This document shows, in pieces, positions 26,017 to 34,839 of a DNA stretch of 64,000 nucleotides. The position numbers and the translations under genes are program-made. Source of the stretch: Methylobacterium adhaesivum (GTDB taxonomy: Bacteria; Pseudomonadota; Alphaproteobacteria; Rhizobiales; Beijerinckiaceae); assembly GCF_022179065.1 (NCBI RefSeq), contig NZ_BPQD01000003.1:248001-312000 (forward strand), read 5' to 3'. Position 1 is the first letter of the stretch, and every line of letters starts with the position of its first letter. Under the pieces are notes generated by a model that saw only the letters and a program-made list of their open reading frames with translations, searched no databases and was not told the DNA's origin.

Positions 26017-27453
26017 ATGCGTATCTGCGGCGAAATCCTTCCGAGCGAACCTGTTATTCAAACATTCCGTGCCTTCGAAGATTATCTCTGCGGAATAGCG
26101 ATCCTCATTGGTACGTACGGCGATGCGCGTAGGACAAGCAATCTCCGTATCGAAATTTTTCGTGCACATATTAATATGCCAGTCCTAGCCTGGCGGGAAA
26201 TCAACCTTGCTTCGGTCTACGACAATTCCTTCGTCGAAGTATTCTTCGATCCGGAAGAGGCTTCCCGTGATGCGACGTATGTCGTCCGCATCTGCTCGGA
26301 CAACGCCTCGCATGACAATGCCGCCACGCTTTACCTGTCTGACGGCGAGGAGCGCATAGCTGGGCATGTTACCTGCAAAGCTAACGGTCGGATCAATGAC
26401 GCAGACGGAATTCTTGCTAAGCTGACTTATGCTCCGCCAGTCACGAAAGAGTCAGTTCCCCCGAATCTCGAAATCAGTTTAGTGACACAATGTAATCTCA
26501 ATTGTGTGCACTGTATTTCACGTGATACTCGCAAAACGGTTGGGCATCTTCGCCGGTCGGTCCGAGATGAAGTTCAAGCCTGGGCCGCAGATGGTCGCCT
26601 TAAAACTGCCTACACAGACTTCAGTGGTGACATTCTGTGGGCCGATCAGAAGTTCGGTGGGGAACTCGCGTTCTTCATCGATCTCGATATTCCGTTTCAC
26701 CTCGACACCAACGGAACGCACCTGACGCGGGAGGCGGCGGATCGCCTGCTTGCCTCGAAAGTGACGTCGATCAACGTCTCCATCGATGCCGCACGGAGCG
26801 AGACTTACAAGCGTATCCGCAAAGGCTCACCTGCCTTGGATATCATCTTCGACAACATGCGAACTTTATCCGAGCGCCGGTTAGCCCTCGGGCGACAAGA
26901 TCTAAAACTGTCGGCGGCTTTCGTTCTCATGCGTTCGAACATCGAGGAACTTCCGGATTTCGTACGTCGTGTGCATGCCGTTGGGTTCGACACGGTGAGG
27001 ACGATCCATATGCAGGCCTACACGGCCGATATGGATGCCGAGAGTCTCTGGTTTCACCAGCAGGTGTTCAATGAATTCCGCCTCAAGGCCATCGAGACGG
27101 CGGATGCATTGGGCGTGGAACTCTTCATCGACCGTCCTTTCGACGATCGCGACAACCAGATCGGGACTTCGTACTGCACTCAGCCGTGGAAGGGCGCCTA
27201 CCTGCTCGGCAACGGCGATGTTCTCGCCTGCTGCGTGCCCGGGCTACGGATGGGCAATGTATACGAAGAGTCCATGGAAGCCATCTGGAATGGTCCAAAG
27301 TATAGAGAGCTCCGGCGGACCGTGAATTCGAACGCGCCTCCGCCCTCATGCATGGCCTGCCCCTTCAACCGTAAAACCAACAATCCCTTGAGTTATACGC
27401 CTCATCACGTCATTCGTGGACGGGACTACAGCCCGGCGCTGAAATCCGCGTAA
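26017..27453 (+). CDS. Radical SAM/SPASM protein with N-terminal beta-sandwich-like domain
   Basis: Iron-sulfur enzyme of 478 residues. The N-terminal ~145 residues (GIAILIGTYGDARRTSNLRI, then NSFVEVFFDPEEAS) resemble a beta-sandwich domain often attached to glycosyltransferases of surface-glycan clusters. The radical SAM core has the cluster motif CNLNCVHC (Cys159, 163, 166), then TDFSGDILW, HLDTNGTHL and INVSIDAA. A SPASM-like C-terminus follows: YCTQPWKGAYLLGNGDVLACC, MGNVYEESMEAIWNGPKYREL, CMACP. SPASM enzymes modify peptides, proteins or sugars. The ATG at 26017 follows aagggg by five bases; ATG at 26002 is an alternative. Base composition, especially of the first third, is lower in GC than neighbours. 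Confidence 0.85.
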   Translation: MRICGEILPSEPVIQTFRAFEDYLCGIAILIGTYGDARRTSNLRIEIFRAHINMPVLAWREINLASVYDNSFVEVFFDPEEASRDATYVVRICSDNASHDNAATLYLSDGEERIAGHVTCKANGRINDADGILAKLTYAPPVTKESVPPNLEISLVTQCNLNCVHCISRDTRKTVGHLRRSVRDEVQAWAADGRLKTAYTDFSGDILWADQKFGGELAFFIDLDIPFHLDTNGTHLTREAADRLLASKVTSINVSIDAARSETYKRIRKGSPALDIIFDNMRTLSERRLALGRQDLKLSAAFVLMRSNIEELPDFVRRVHAVGFDTVRTIHMQAYTADMDAESLWFHQQVFNEFRLKAIETADALGVELFIDRPFDDRDNQIGTSYCTQPWKGAYLLGNGDVLACCVPGLRMGNVYEESMEAIWNGPKYRELRRTVNSNAPPPSCMACPFNRKTNNPLSYTPHHVIRGRDYSPALKSA

Positions 27454-27459
27454 TTACGC

Positions 27460-27690
27460 ATGCCCACCTACCGCTTCACCATCCTCATCGACGACCAGAC
27501 CCCACACGAACCCGTCTTCCGCCACCTGCGCGACGCCGATGCCGCCTATGACGAAGCCAAGCGGCTCGCCCAGGAAATCTGGGCGGCGAGCGGGGATCGG
27601 CGGCTGATGCGGGCCGTCGTGGTCGTCACCGACGCGGCGGGCGAGATCGTCCTCGAATTCCCCTTCACCGAGGCCATCACGGCCCCCTGA
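27460..27690 (+). CDS. Small DUF6894-like protein
   Basis: Soluble protein of 76 residues starting MPTYRFTILIDDQ, with an alternating beta/alpha pattern: a strand, a helix rich in Ala/Glu/Arg (AAYDEAKRLAQEIWAA), and two strands (RAVVVVTDAAGEIVLEFPF). This is the layout of the short DUF6894 family common in Methylobacterium and Bradyrhizobium, of unknown function. It starts seven bases after the radical SAM stop but has the GC-rich composition of the core genome, so it probably predates the insertion. Family call from memory. Confidence 0.6.
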   Translation: MPTYRFTILIDDQTPHEPVFRHLRDADAAYDEAKRLAQEIWAASGDRRLMRAVVVVTDAAGEIVLEFPFTEAITAP

Positions 27691-27695
27691 AACGA

Positions 27696-27731
27696 GACCG
27701 GCGCCGATGGCGAAAAGCCACGGCGCCGGTC
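27696..27731. terminator. Bidirectional terminator-like hairpin
   Basis: Outer 10-bp stem gaccggcgcc/ggcgccggtc and inner stem tggc/gcca around gaaaa, between two convergent small genes. Confidence 0.65.
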
Positions 27732-27752
27732 GGGTCGTCGGCCTCGAAAAAA

Positions 27753-27926
27753 TCAGTCGAGGCGCGAGGCCTCGGGGCCGGTGGCGCGGATGGTTTCGGG
27801 CAGGGCGGCGAAATCGGGGTAGCCGGCCTCGCGGGCCATGGCGTCGAGGGCGGAGAGGGCGTCGCTGGCGCTGCCGGTCCACAGGACGGCGCCATTGGTC
27901 TTCTGCTTGATCTGGAAGATGCTCAT
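27753..27926 (-). CDS. Small hypothetical protein
   Basis: Protein of 57 residues (MSIFQIKQKTNGAVLWTGSA at the start). It has a short beta hairpin (FQIKQKTNGAVLWTG) followed by two helices (ASDALSALDAMAREAGY, FAALPETIRA). No known domain. The frame is open far upstream (to 30587), but that part is antisense to the RND genes. The ATG at 27926 has little Shine-Dalgarno (gaacccc). Short, conserved-looking, but only moderately supported. Confidence 0.5.
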   Translation of the reverse strand: MSIFQIKQKTNGAVLWTGSASDALSALDAMAREAGYPDFAALPETIRATGPEASRLD

Positions 27927-28142
27927 GGGGTTCGTCCAGTCATCGAGGGGTGATCTGAGGTCGAAACGCGCCCGACGGGCTTGAGTTGCGGGCGCGCGAA
28001 GGTTTTCGGACGCCGCCGCCGCGCCCGGCCGGAGCGAACCCGCGCGGACGCCTTGAAAAGGCCGGCCTCGGCGGGCACGCCTCCACGGATCATCGCGCGA
28101 TCGATCTTCGGGGCGCGGGACGAACCCCTGTCCGGACCTGCC

Positions 28143-29333
28143 ATGCGCGCGCGATCCCTCCTCCCCGCCCTCCTCGCGGCCTGCGTCGCGACGGGGACCG
28201 TCCGGGCGGCCGAGACCGCCGCCGTGCCCGACCCGGCGGCCCTGGCGCCCGCCGTCACCGTGGTGCCGGCCGAGACCCGCGAGGTCGTCGAGCGGGCCAT
28301 GGTCACCGGCACCCTGGTGCCCCGCGACGAGATCCTGGTCGCCCCCGAGATCGAGGGCACGCGCATCACCGAACTTTTGGTTGAAGAGGGCGCGCGGGTG
28401 GAGAAGGGCCAGCCGCTGGCCCGCCTCTCCGTCGAGATGATCGTCACCCAGGAGGCCGCCAACGCCGCCGCCCTGGCGCGGGCCGAGGCTGCCATCGTCC
28501 AGGCCCGGAGCCAGATCGTCCAGGCGGAGGCGGCGCAGGTCGAGGCCGATCTGGCCCTGGCGCGTTCGCGCAGCCTCGTGACGACGGGCAACGCCACGGC
28601 GGCCGTGCTGGAACAGCGGGTCTCGGCCGCGCAAGGGGCGGCCGGGCGCCTCGCCGCCGCCCGCGGCGGGCTCCAGCTCGCCGAGGCCGACCGCGCCACC
28701 GCCCGCGCGCAAGGGGCCGAGATCGCCCTGCGCCGCGCCCGGACGGACATCCGCGCGCCCGAGGGCGGCATCGTCAGCCGCCGCACGGCGCGGGTCGGCG
28801 CCACGGCGAGCGCGCTGGGCGAACCCATGTTCCGCCTCATCGCCCGGGGCGAGATCGAACTCGAGGGCGAGATCCCGGAGGTCTCGATGCCGGGGCTGAA
28901 GGTCGGCGATCCCGTCGTTCTCGACGGCGAGGGCGGCCGCACCCTGAGGGGCCAAGTCCGCCGCATCGATCCGGAGGTCGACCGCATGACCCGCCTCGGC
29001 CGGGCCCGTATCGCGCTTGCCCCCGACCCGTCCCTGCGCATCGGCGCCTTCGCCCGCGGCAAGGTCGAGGTCGCCCGCCGGCGCGGGGTCACGGTGCCGC
29101 TCTCGGCGGTGCTCTACGCCGCCGACGGGGCGGCCTCGGTGTTCGTGGTGAAGGATGACCGCGCCGAGGTCCGCCGGATCGAGCCGGGCCTCGCCGCCGA
29201 CGGCGTCCTCGAAATCCGCTCCGGCGTCGCGGCGGGCGAAGCCGTGGTGGCCCGCGCCAGCTCCTTCCTGCGCGACGGCGACCGGGTGCGGGCGGTGCAG
29301 CCGGCCCAGGCCGACGCCGCGCCCGCGCGCTGA
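28143..29333 (+). CDS. RND efflux periplasmic adaptor subunit
   Basis: Membrane fusion protein of 396 residues. The signal peptide is about residues 1-24 (RSLLPALLAACVATGTVRA). A barrel-sandwich half (VAPEIEGTRITELLVEEGARVEKGQPLARL), an alpha-hairpin rich in Ala/Glu, the second half-motif TDIRAPEGGIVSRRTARVGA, and a beta-barrel (LEGEIPEVSMPGLKVGDPVVL) follow in order, as in AcrA/MdtA relatives. It links the inner-membrane pump encoded 15 bp downstream to an outer-membrane channel not seen here. The ATG at 28143 is chosen over the longer frame because it yields the signal peptide. Confidence 0.92.
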   Translation: MRARSLLPALLAACVATGTVRAAETAAVPDPAALAPAVTVVPAETREVVERAMVTGTLVPRDEILVAPEIEGTRITELLVEEGARVEKGQPLARLSVEMIVTQEAANAAALARAEAAIVQARSQIVQAEAAQVEADLALARSRSLVTTGNATAAVLEQRVSAAQGAAGRLAAARGGLQLAEADRATARAQGAEIALRRARTDIRAPEGGIVSRRTARVGATASALGEPMFRLIARGEIELEGEIPEVSMPGLKVGDPVVLDGEGGRTLRGQVRRIDPEVDRMTRLGRARIALAPDPSLRIGAFARGKVEVARRRGVTVPLSAVLYAADGAASVFVVKDDRAEVRRIEPGLAADGVLEIRSGVAAGEAVVARASSFLRDGDRVRAVQPAQADAAPAR

Positions 29334-29348
29334 ACCGGAGCCGACGCC

Positions 29349-32300
29349 ATGCGCCTCAACATCTCCGCCTGGGCCATCCGCAAGCCGATCCCGTCCCTCG
29401 TGCTGTTCCTCGTGCTCGTGGTGCTCGGCCTCGTGAGCTTTCGCGCGTTGCCGATCACCCGGTTTCCCAACATCGACATCCCCATCGTCGCCGTGACGGT
29501 GACGCAGGCCGGGGCGGCGCCCTCCGAACTGCAGACGCAGGTGACGAAGGTGGTGGAGGACGCGGTGGCGGGCGTGAAGGGCGTCAAGCACACCCTCTCG
29601 GCCATCACGGAGGGCATCTCGACGACCACCATCGAGTTCCGCCTGGAGACCAACACCGACCGGGCGGTGAACGACGTCAAGGACGCCATCTCGAAGGTGC
29701 GGGTGAACCTGCCCCGCACCATCGACGAGCCGATCATCAACCGGGTCGAGATCGCCGGCCTGCCGATCATGATCTACGGCGCCGCCGCCCCGGCGATGAC
29801 GCCCGAGGACCTGTCCTGGCTCATCGACGACGTCGTCGCCCGCCAGATCCAGGGCGTGAAGGGGGTGGGCGGCGTCGAGCGCCTCGGCGGCGTCGCCCGC
29901 GAAATCCGCGTCACCCTGAAGCCCGACCGCCTGCTGGCGCTCGGCATCACGGCGGCCGACGTCAACCGGCAGCTGCGCCTCACCTCCGCCGACATGGCCG
30001 GCGGGCGCGGCGAACTCGGCGGCCAGGAGCAGTCGATCCGCACACTCGCGGGGGCGGCGAGCCTCGACACCCTGGCCCAGACCTCCATCGTCGTGCCGGG
30101 CAACCGCAAGGTCCGCCTCGACGAACTCGCGACCCTCGTCGACGGCGCCGAGGAGCCCCGCACCTTCGCCCGCTTCAACGGCGAGCCCGTGGTCGCCTTC
30201 GCGATTTCCCGCGCCACGGGGGCGAGCGACGCCGAAGTGGCGACGGCGGTGGCGAAGAAGATCGACGAGCTGCGGGGCAAGCACCCGGGCGTGCGCTTCG
30301 ACCTCATCGACACCTCCGTCACCAACACGGTGGGCAACTACCACTCGGCGATGCTGAGCCTCGTGGAGGGCGCAAGCCTCGCCGTCATCGTGGTGTTCCT
30401 GTTCCTGCGCGACTGGCGCGCGACCCTCATCGCCTCCATCGCCCTGCCGCTCTCGGTGCTGCCGACCTTCTGGGTGATGAACACGCTGGGCTTCTCGCTC
30501 AACGCGGTCAGTCTGCTCGCCATCACCCTGGTCACCGGCATCCTCGTCGATGATGCCATCGTGGAGATCGAGAACATCGTCCGGCACATGCGCATGGGGA
30601 AATCACCCTACCGGGCGGCCCTCGAAGCGGCGGACGAGATCGGCCTTGCCGTCATCGCCATCACGGCGACCATCATGGCGATCTTCGCGCCGGTCTCGTT
30701 CATGAGCGGCATCGCCGGGCAGTACTTCAAGCAGTTCGGCCTCACCATCGCGGCGGCCGTGTTCATGTCGCTGCTGGTGGCCCGCCTCGTCACGCCGCTC
30801 CTCGCCGCCTACTTCCTGCGCGACCACGGCCCCGAGGACGAGCGCGCCGGCCCGGTCATGCGCGCCTATATCCGTGTGGTGGCGTGGTCCGTGCGCCACA
30901 AGTTCATCACCCTGGTGGTCGGCCTCGTGTGCTTTGCCGCCTCGATCCTCTCCACCGGCCTGCTGCCGGCGGGCTTCCTGCCCGCCGAGGACGCGGCCCG
31001 CACCATCTTTGTCGTGGAGCTTCCGCCAGGGGCGCGGCTCGCCGACACCACCCGGGTCAGCGACGGCCTCGTCGATCGCATCCGCGCCCTGCCCGAGGTG
31101 CGCAGCGTCTTCGTCGATGGCGGGCGGCAATTGCCGGGCAAGAAGGAGGTGCGGCTCGCCACCTTCACCATCAACCTGACGCCGAAGAACACCCGCCACC
31201 GCACCCAGAAGCAGATGGACATCGCCATCGGGGCGATCCTGCGCGAGGTGCCCGATATCCGTTTCTGGGCCCTGCGCGAGAGCGGCCAGCGCGACCTCAC
31301 CCTCATCGTTTCGGGGCCCGACAAGGCCGTAGTGGCCGACGTAGCGGCCCGGCTCCAGCGCGAGGCGGCGGCGGTGCCCCACCTCGTCAACGTACTCTCC
31401 ACGGCGCCGCTCGACCGCACGGAGATTCGCATCCGCCCGAAAGCCGGGGTCGCGGCCGATCTCGGCGTCTCCACCGATCTCATCGCCGAGACCGTGCGGG
31501 TCGGCACCATCGGGGACATCGGCGCCAACTTGGCCAAGTTCAACGCCGTGGACCGGCAGGTGCCGATCCGCGTGATGCTGCCCGAGCGCCTGCGCGGCGA
31601 CCTCGCGCAGTTGGAGAGCCTGAAGGTGCCGGTGAAGGGCGGGGCCTCCGTGCCCCTCTCGACGGTGGCCGACCTCAGTCTCGGGCGGGGGCCGACGGCC
31701 ATCGACCGCTACGACCGCGCCGTCCGGGTGGCCCTCGAGGCCAACATGGAGGGCTCGGATGCCCTCGGCTCCCTCATCGCCAGCGTCCTCGATCTGCCGG
31801 CGGCCAAGACCCTGCCGCCGGGCGTCGTCATCCGCCAGACCGGCGACGCCGAGGTGATGGGCGAGGTGTTCGAGGGCTTCGCCCTGGCCATGGGCGCCGG
31901 CCTCATGATGGTGTTCGGCGTCCTCGTGCTCTTGTTCGGCAACTTCCTTCAGCCGCTCACCATCCTGTTCTCCCTGCCGCTCTCCATCGGCGGGGCGATC
32001 CTCGGGCTCCTCATCTTCAACAAACCCATTTCCATGCCGGTGGTCATCGGCATCCTCATGCTCATGGGCGTGGTGACGAAGAACGCCATCATGCTGGTGG
32101 ATTTCGCCCTCGAAGAGATGGCCAAGGGCGTCGACCGCGCCACCGCCATCACCGATGCCGGTGCCAAGCGGGCGCGCCCCATCGTGATGACCACCATCGC
32201 GATGGCGGCCGGCATGGTGCCCTCCGCCATGGCGCTCGGCATCGGCGGCGAGTTCCGCTCCCCCATGGCCATCGCGGTCATCGGCGGCCTCATCGTCTCG

Positions 32301-32486
32301 ACGGGCCTGTCCCTCATCTTCGTGCCGGCGATCTTCGTGCTAGTCGACGACCTGTCGCGCCTGTTCGTGCGCGGCTTCGGCCGCTTCATCGGCGCCAGGG
32401 ACGAGCCGGAGGACGGGCCCTTCGCCCTGCCCCCGCCCTCGGCCAACGACCCCAAGGGGTTTTCGCCGCGCATCGCGGCGGAGTGA
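29349..32486 (+). CDS. RND family efflux permease (HAE1-like)
   Basis: Proton-driven pump of 1045 residues with the AcrB/MdtB layout: N-terminal helix (PIPSLVLFLVLVVLGLVSF), two large periplasmic loops and twelve membrane helices. The proton-relay pair is seen in VTGILVDDAIVEIENIVRHMR, and the repeat-half equivalent in LMLMGVVTKNAIMLVDFALEE. Asp-Asp marks a hydrophobe/drug pump rather than a CusA-type metal pump. It forms an operon with the adaptor 15 bp upstream. No outer-membrane TolC-type gene and no adjacent regulator are present. Confidence 0.95.
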   Translation: MRLNISAWAIRKPIPSLVLFLVLVVLGLVSFRALPITRFPNIDIPIVAVTVTQAGAAPSELQTQVTKVVEDAVAGVKGVKHTLSAITEGISTTTIEFRLETNTDRAVNDVKDAISKVRVNLPRTIDEPIINRVEIAGLPIMIYGAAAPAMTPEDLSWLIDDVVARQIQGVKGVGGVERLGGVAREIRVTLKPDRLLALGITAADVNRQLRLTSADMAGGRGELGGQEQSIRTLAGAASLDTLAQTSIVVPGNRKVRLDELATLVDGAEEPRTFARFNGEPVVAFAISRATGASDAEVATAVAKKIDELRGKHPGVRFDLIDTSVTNTVGNYHSAMLSLVEGASLAVIVVFLFLRDWRATLIASIALPLSVLPTFWVMNTLGFSLNAVSLLAITLVTGILVDDAIVEIENIVRHMRMGKSPYRAALEAADEIGLAVIAITATIMAIFAPVSFMSGIAGQYFKQFGLTIAAAVFMSLLVARLVTPLLAAYFLRDHGPEDERAGPVMRAYIRVVAWSVRHKFITLVVGLVCFAASILSTGLLPAGFLPAEDAARTIFVVELPPGARLADTTRVSDGLVDRIRALPEVRSVFVDGGRQLPGKKEVRLATFTINLTPKNTRHRTQKQMDIAIGAILREVPDIRFWALRESGQRDLTLIVSGPDKAVVADVAARLQREAAAVPHLVNVLSTAPLDRTEIRIRPKAGVAADLGVSTDLIAETVRVGTIGDIGANLAKFNAVDRQVPIRVMLPERLRGDLAQLESLKVPVKGGASVPLSTVADLSLGRGPTAIDRYDRAVRVALEANMEGSDALGSLIASVLDLPAAKTLPPGVVIRQTGDAEVMGEVFEGFALAMGAGLMMVFGVLVLLFGNFLQPLTILFSLPLSIGGAILGLLIFNKPISMPVVIGILMLMGVVTKNAIMLVDFALEEMAKGVDRATAITDAGAKRARPIVMTTIAMAAGMVPSAMALGIGGEFRSPMAIAVIGGLIVSTGLSLIFVPAIFVLVDDLSRLFVRGFGRFIGARDEPEDGPFALPPPSANDPKGFSPRIAAE

Positions 32487-32541
32487 GTCTTTCGCGATCT
32501 CGCCCGGTTTGGTGCGGTTTCCGGGGCATCACATCGGGGCG

Positions 32542-32682
32542 TGGTGACTCGCAGGTCCCCACACCTTCCAGGAGAGGGACAGGGTGAGGTGTGTGACCTT
32601 TTCGGAGATGGACCACACCTCACCCCAACCCTCTCCTTCCAGGAGAGGGAGCCCGTCGCGGCCGCTCGATCCGAAGTGATCG
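32542..32682. repeat. Palindromic repeat family A, full double-hairpin copy
   Basis: Left flank gtggtgactcgc, a first stem with a changed left arm (acacctt-cc-aggaga), then acagggtgaggtgtgtg, spacer with ccttttcggaga, ccacacctcaccccaaccc, a perfect second stem ccctctcct-tcc-aggagaggg, and right flank gcccgtcgcg...gaagtgatc. It lies between the RND permease gene and the convergent lysR gene. Confidence 0.85.
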
Positions 32683-32712
32683 CCCAAAATCGGCCCGACC
32701 CGCCGGCCCCCC

Positions 32713-33621
32713 TCACTGCGCCCAAGGCGCAGCCGACAGGGCACGGGCGAGATAATCCGCCAGCGCCGTGACCCGCGCGGGGCGCGGATCGCCCGGCGGC
32801 GTCACGAGGTGGAGGGCGATCGGCGGCGGCGACCAGTCCGGCAGGACGCGTTCCAGGCGCCCCGTCGCGAGGTCGTCCCACAGCATGAAATCCGGCTGCA
32901 CGGCGAGGCCGAGCCCGGCGCGGAGCGCCGGCGCCAACGCATCGGCGTTGTTGGCCCGCAGCGGTCCGCCCGGAATCACCACGGCCTCGGCGCCGTCCGG
33001 GCCGACGAAACGCCAGCGCTCGGGACTCGGCAGGTAGGCGTAGCCGAGGCAGGCGTGACGGGCGAGGTCGTGCGGATGCCCCGGCCGCCCATGGGCGTCG
33101 AGGTAGGACGGCGCGGCCACGAGGGAGCGGTGGACGCCGCAGAGCCGCCGGGCGCGCAGGGACGAATCCGGCAGGGCCGCGATGCGGAGCCCCAGGTCGA
33201 ACCCTCCCCCGATGAGGTCGATGACCGCATCACTGAGGTGCAGATCGATGGTGAGACCCGGATGGGCGGCGAGGAAATTCGGTAAGAGCGGCGCCACGTG
33301 CATCACCCCGAACGACATCGGGGCCGCGAGGCGCACCCGCCCGCGCGGAGCCGCCGCTCCGGCGCTGGCCTCGGCCTCCGCCGCCTCGCCCTCGGCCAGC
33401 AGCCGAGCCGCCCCCTCCCGCGCCGCGAGGCCCGCTTCCGTGAGCGCGAGCTTGCGCGAGGTGCGGTGGAACAGGCGAGCGCCGATGCGGGCTTCGAGCC
33501 GCGCCACCGCTTTCGAGACGGTGGCGGGCGAGACCCCGAGATCCCGCGCCGCCTGACCGAACGAGCCGGTCTCGGCCACCTTGGCGAACACCGCCCAGGC
33601 CTCGAAGTCGGGGAGTTTCAT
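32713..33621 (-). CDS. LysR family transcriptional regulator
   Basis: DNA-binding regulator of 302 residues. The N-terminal helix-turn-helix spans about 10-60 ([42 protein letters not shown]), followed by a type-2 periplasmic-binding-like effector domain ([13 protein letters not shown], then [18 protein letters not shown]). It is closest in style to the CrgA/DmlR subgroup of LysR proteins. It is divergent from the dioxygenase gene, with a palindrome in between, so it probably controls the downstream two-gene set. Start ATG at 33621. Confidence 0.9.
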   Translation of the reverse strand: MKLPDFEAWAVFAKVAETGSFGQAARDLGVSPATVSKAVARLEARIGARLFHRTSRKLALTEAGLAAREGAARLLAEGEAAEAEASAGAAAPRGRVRLAAPMSFGVMHVAPLLPNFLAAHPGLTIDLHLSDAVIDLIGGGFDLGLRIAALPDSSLRARRLCGVHRSLVAAPSYLDAHGRPGHPHDLARHACLGYAYLPSPERWRFVGPDGAEAVVIPGGPLRANNADALAPALRAGLGLAVQPDFMLWDDLATGRLERVLPDWSPPPIALHLVTPPGDPRPARVTALADYLARALSAAPWAQ

Positions 33622-33630
33622 GCTAAATCC

Positions 33631-33656
33631 GGAAACGATGTGTTTCCATCGTTTCC
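33631..33656. promoter_or_regulatory. Palindromic operator between lysR and the dioxygenase gene
   Basis: Perfect 9-bp arms GGAAACGAT and ATCGTTTCC around 8 bases, with a nested ggaaac/gtttcc repeat. It begins 10 bp from the lysR start codon and ends 57 bp from the dioxygenase start, the usual position of a LysR autoregulatory site. Confidence 0.65.
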
Positions 33657-33712
33657 GTTTTCTTTGAATTCGGCAAGGGCCATGTTGGCTTCAACACGAA
33701 GGAGATATCGCC

Positions 33713-34642
33713 ATGGCTCGGCACGGACTGCATCACGTCACAGCCTTTTCCGGCGCGGCGGCGCGCAACCTCGATGTCTACACCCGCATCCTCGGCCTGC
33801 GGCTGGTGAAGAAGACCGTCAATTTCGACGAGCCGGGCACCTACCACCTCTATTACGGCGACGAGACCGGCCGGCCCGGTACGATCCTCACCTTCTTCCC
33901 CATCGCCCATGCGGCCCCCGGCCGGGCCGGCGTCGGCGAGACGGAGGAGACGGCGTTCCGTGTGCCTCGCGCCGCCATCGGCTGGTGGGTGCAGCGCCTC
34001 GTCGAGACCGGCCTTTCCCATGAGGCGCCCGTCGCGGTGATGGGCGAGCCGACCCTGCGTTTCCGCGATCCCGACGGGACGCGTCTGGCCCTCGTCGGCG
34101 TCGCCGAGGCGGGCGAGGCATCGGCCTGGACCGGCGGCGACGTGCCGCCCTCGCACGCCATCCGCGGCCTGCACGGCGTCACCCTTCTGCTCGGCGAGTC
34201 CGGTCCCACGGCCGCGATCCTGACCGACGTCCTCGGCTTCACCGAAGACGCGCGCGAGGGCAGCGCGGTCCGCTACGCGAGCGGCGCATCGGAGGGCGGT
34301 TTCGTCACCCTGCGCACCGAGAATGCGGTCCCGCGCGGCCGGCAGGGCGCCGGCACCGTGCACCACATCGCCTTCCGGGCAGCGGACGACGCGGCCCAGG
34401 AAGCCATGGTGCGGGTCCTCACCGAGCGGTTCGGCCTCGCCGTCACCGAGCAGCGCGACCGCGCCTATTTCCGCTCGGTCTACTTCCGCGAGCCCGGCGG
34501 CGTCCTGTTCGAGATTGCCACGGATATGCCCGGTTTCGATATCGACGAGGCCGTGGCTGACCTCGGCACCGGATTGAAGCTGCCCGCAGGCCTGGAGCCG
34601 CACCGGGCCCGGATCGAGGACGCCCTGCCGCCCCTCATCTGA
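33713..34642 (+). CDS. Ring-cleaving dioxygenase, VOC superfamily (MhqO-like)
   Basis: Protein of 309 residues made of two glyoxalase-like (VOC) halves. The first begins GLHHVTAFSGAAARNLDVYTRILGLRLVKKTVNFDEPGTYHLYYGD and the second GLHGVTLLLGESGPTAAILTDVLGF, ending in RSVYFREPGGVLFEIATDMPGF. The His and Glu residues of such motifs bind the active-site metal. Relatives include MhqO/MhqA of Bacillus, linked to hydroquinone resistance. The downstream esterase is an MhqD-like partner. Start ATG at 33713 after gaaggagatatcgcc, a strong ribosome-binding site. Confidence 0.87.
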   Translation: MARHGLHHVTAFSGAAARNLDVYTRILGLRLVKKTVNFDEPGTYHLYYGDETGRPGTILTFFPIAHAAPGRAGVGETEETAFRVPRAAIGWWVQRLVETGLSHEAPVAVMGEPTLRFRDPDGTRLALVGVAEAGEASAWTGGDVPPSHAIRGLHGVTLLLGESGPTAAILTDVLGFTEDAREGSAVRYASGASEGGFVTLRTENAVPRGRQGAGTVHHIAFRAADDAAQEAMVRVLTERFGLAVTEQRDRAYFRSVYFREPGGVLFEIATDMPGFDIDEAVADLGTGLKLPAGLEPHRARIEDALPPLI

Positions 34643-34690
34643 AGTGAACTCCCGTCGATCAATTCGCCACGGCCGCATCTCTGGAAGGTT

Positions 34691-34761
34691 GAGGTGACTC
34701 GCGGGTCCCCTCTCCTCCCAGGAGAGGGAGCACCGTTGCGACCTTTCGATTCGTTGTGACC
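34691..34761. repeat. Palindromic repeat family A, single-hairpin copy
   Basis: Left flank gaggtgactcgcgggt, stem ccctctcct-ccc-aggagaggg, right flank agcaccgttgcgacc...cgttgtgacc. It shows the full left and right ends with only one stem, suggesting how the single-hairpin and double-hairpin forms relate. Confidence 0.85.
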
Positions 34762-34839
34762 CGGCATCTTCCGTTCGTTCGCCCCGACCCGCATCCGGCG
34801 GGCCGGGCGCCCTTTCAAATACGTGCCCGGAGAAGTGTC

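Noticed and set aside
27753-30587. A 944-codon open frame antisense to the RND genes
   Set aside because: It is the shadow of GC-rich coding DNA, with low-complexity His/Gly/Arg/Asp composition and no domain. Only its last 57 codons, outside the RND genes, look like a possible gene.
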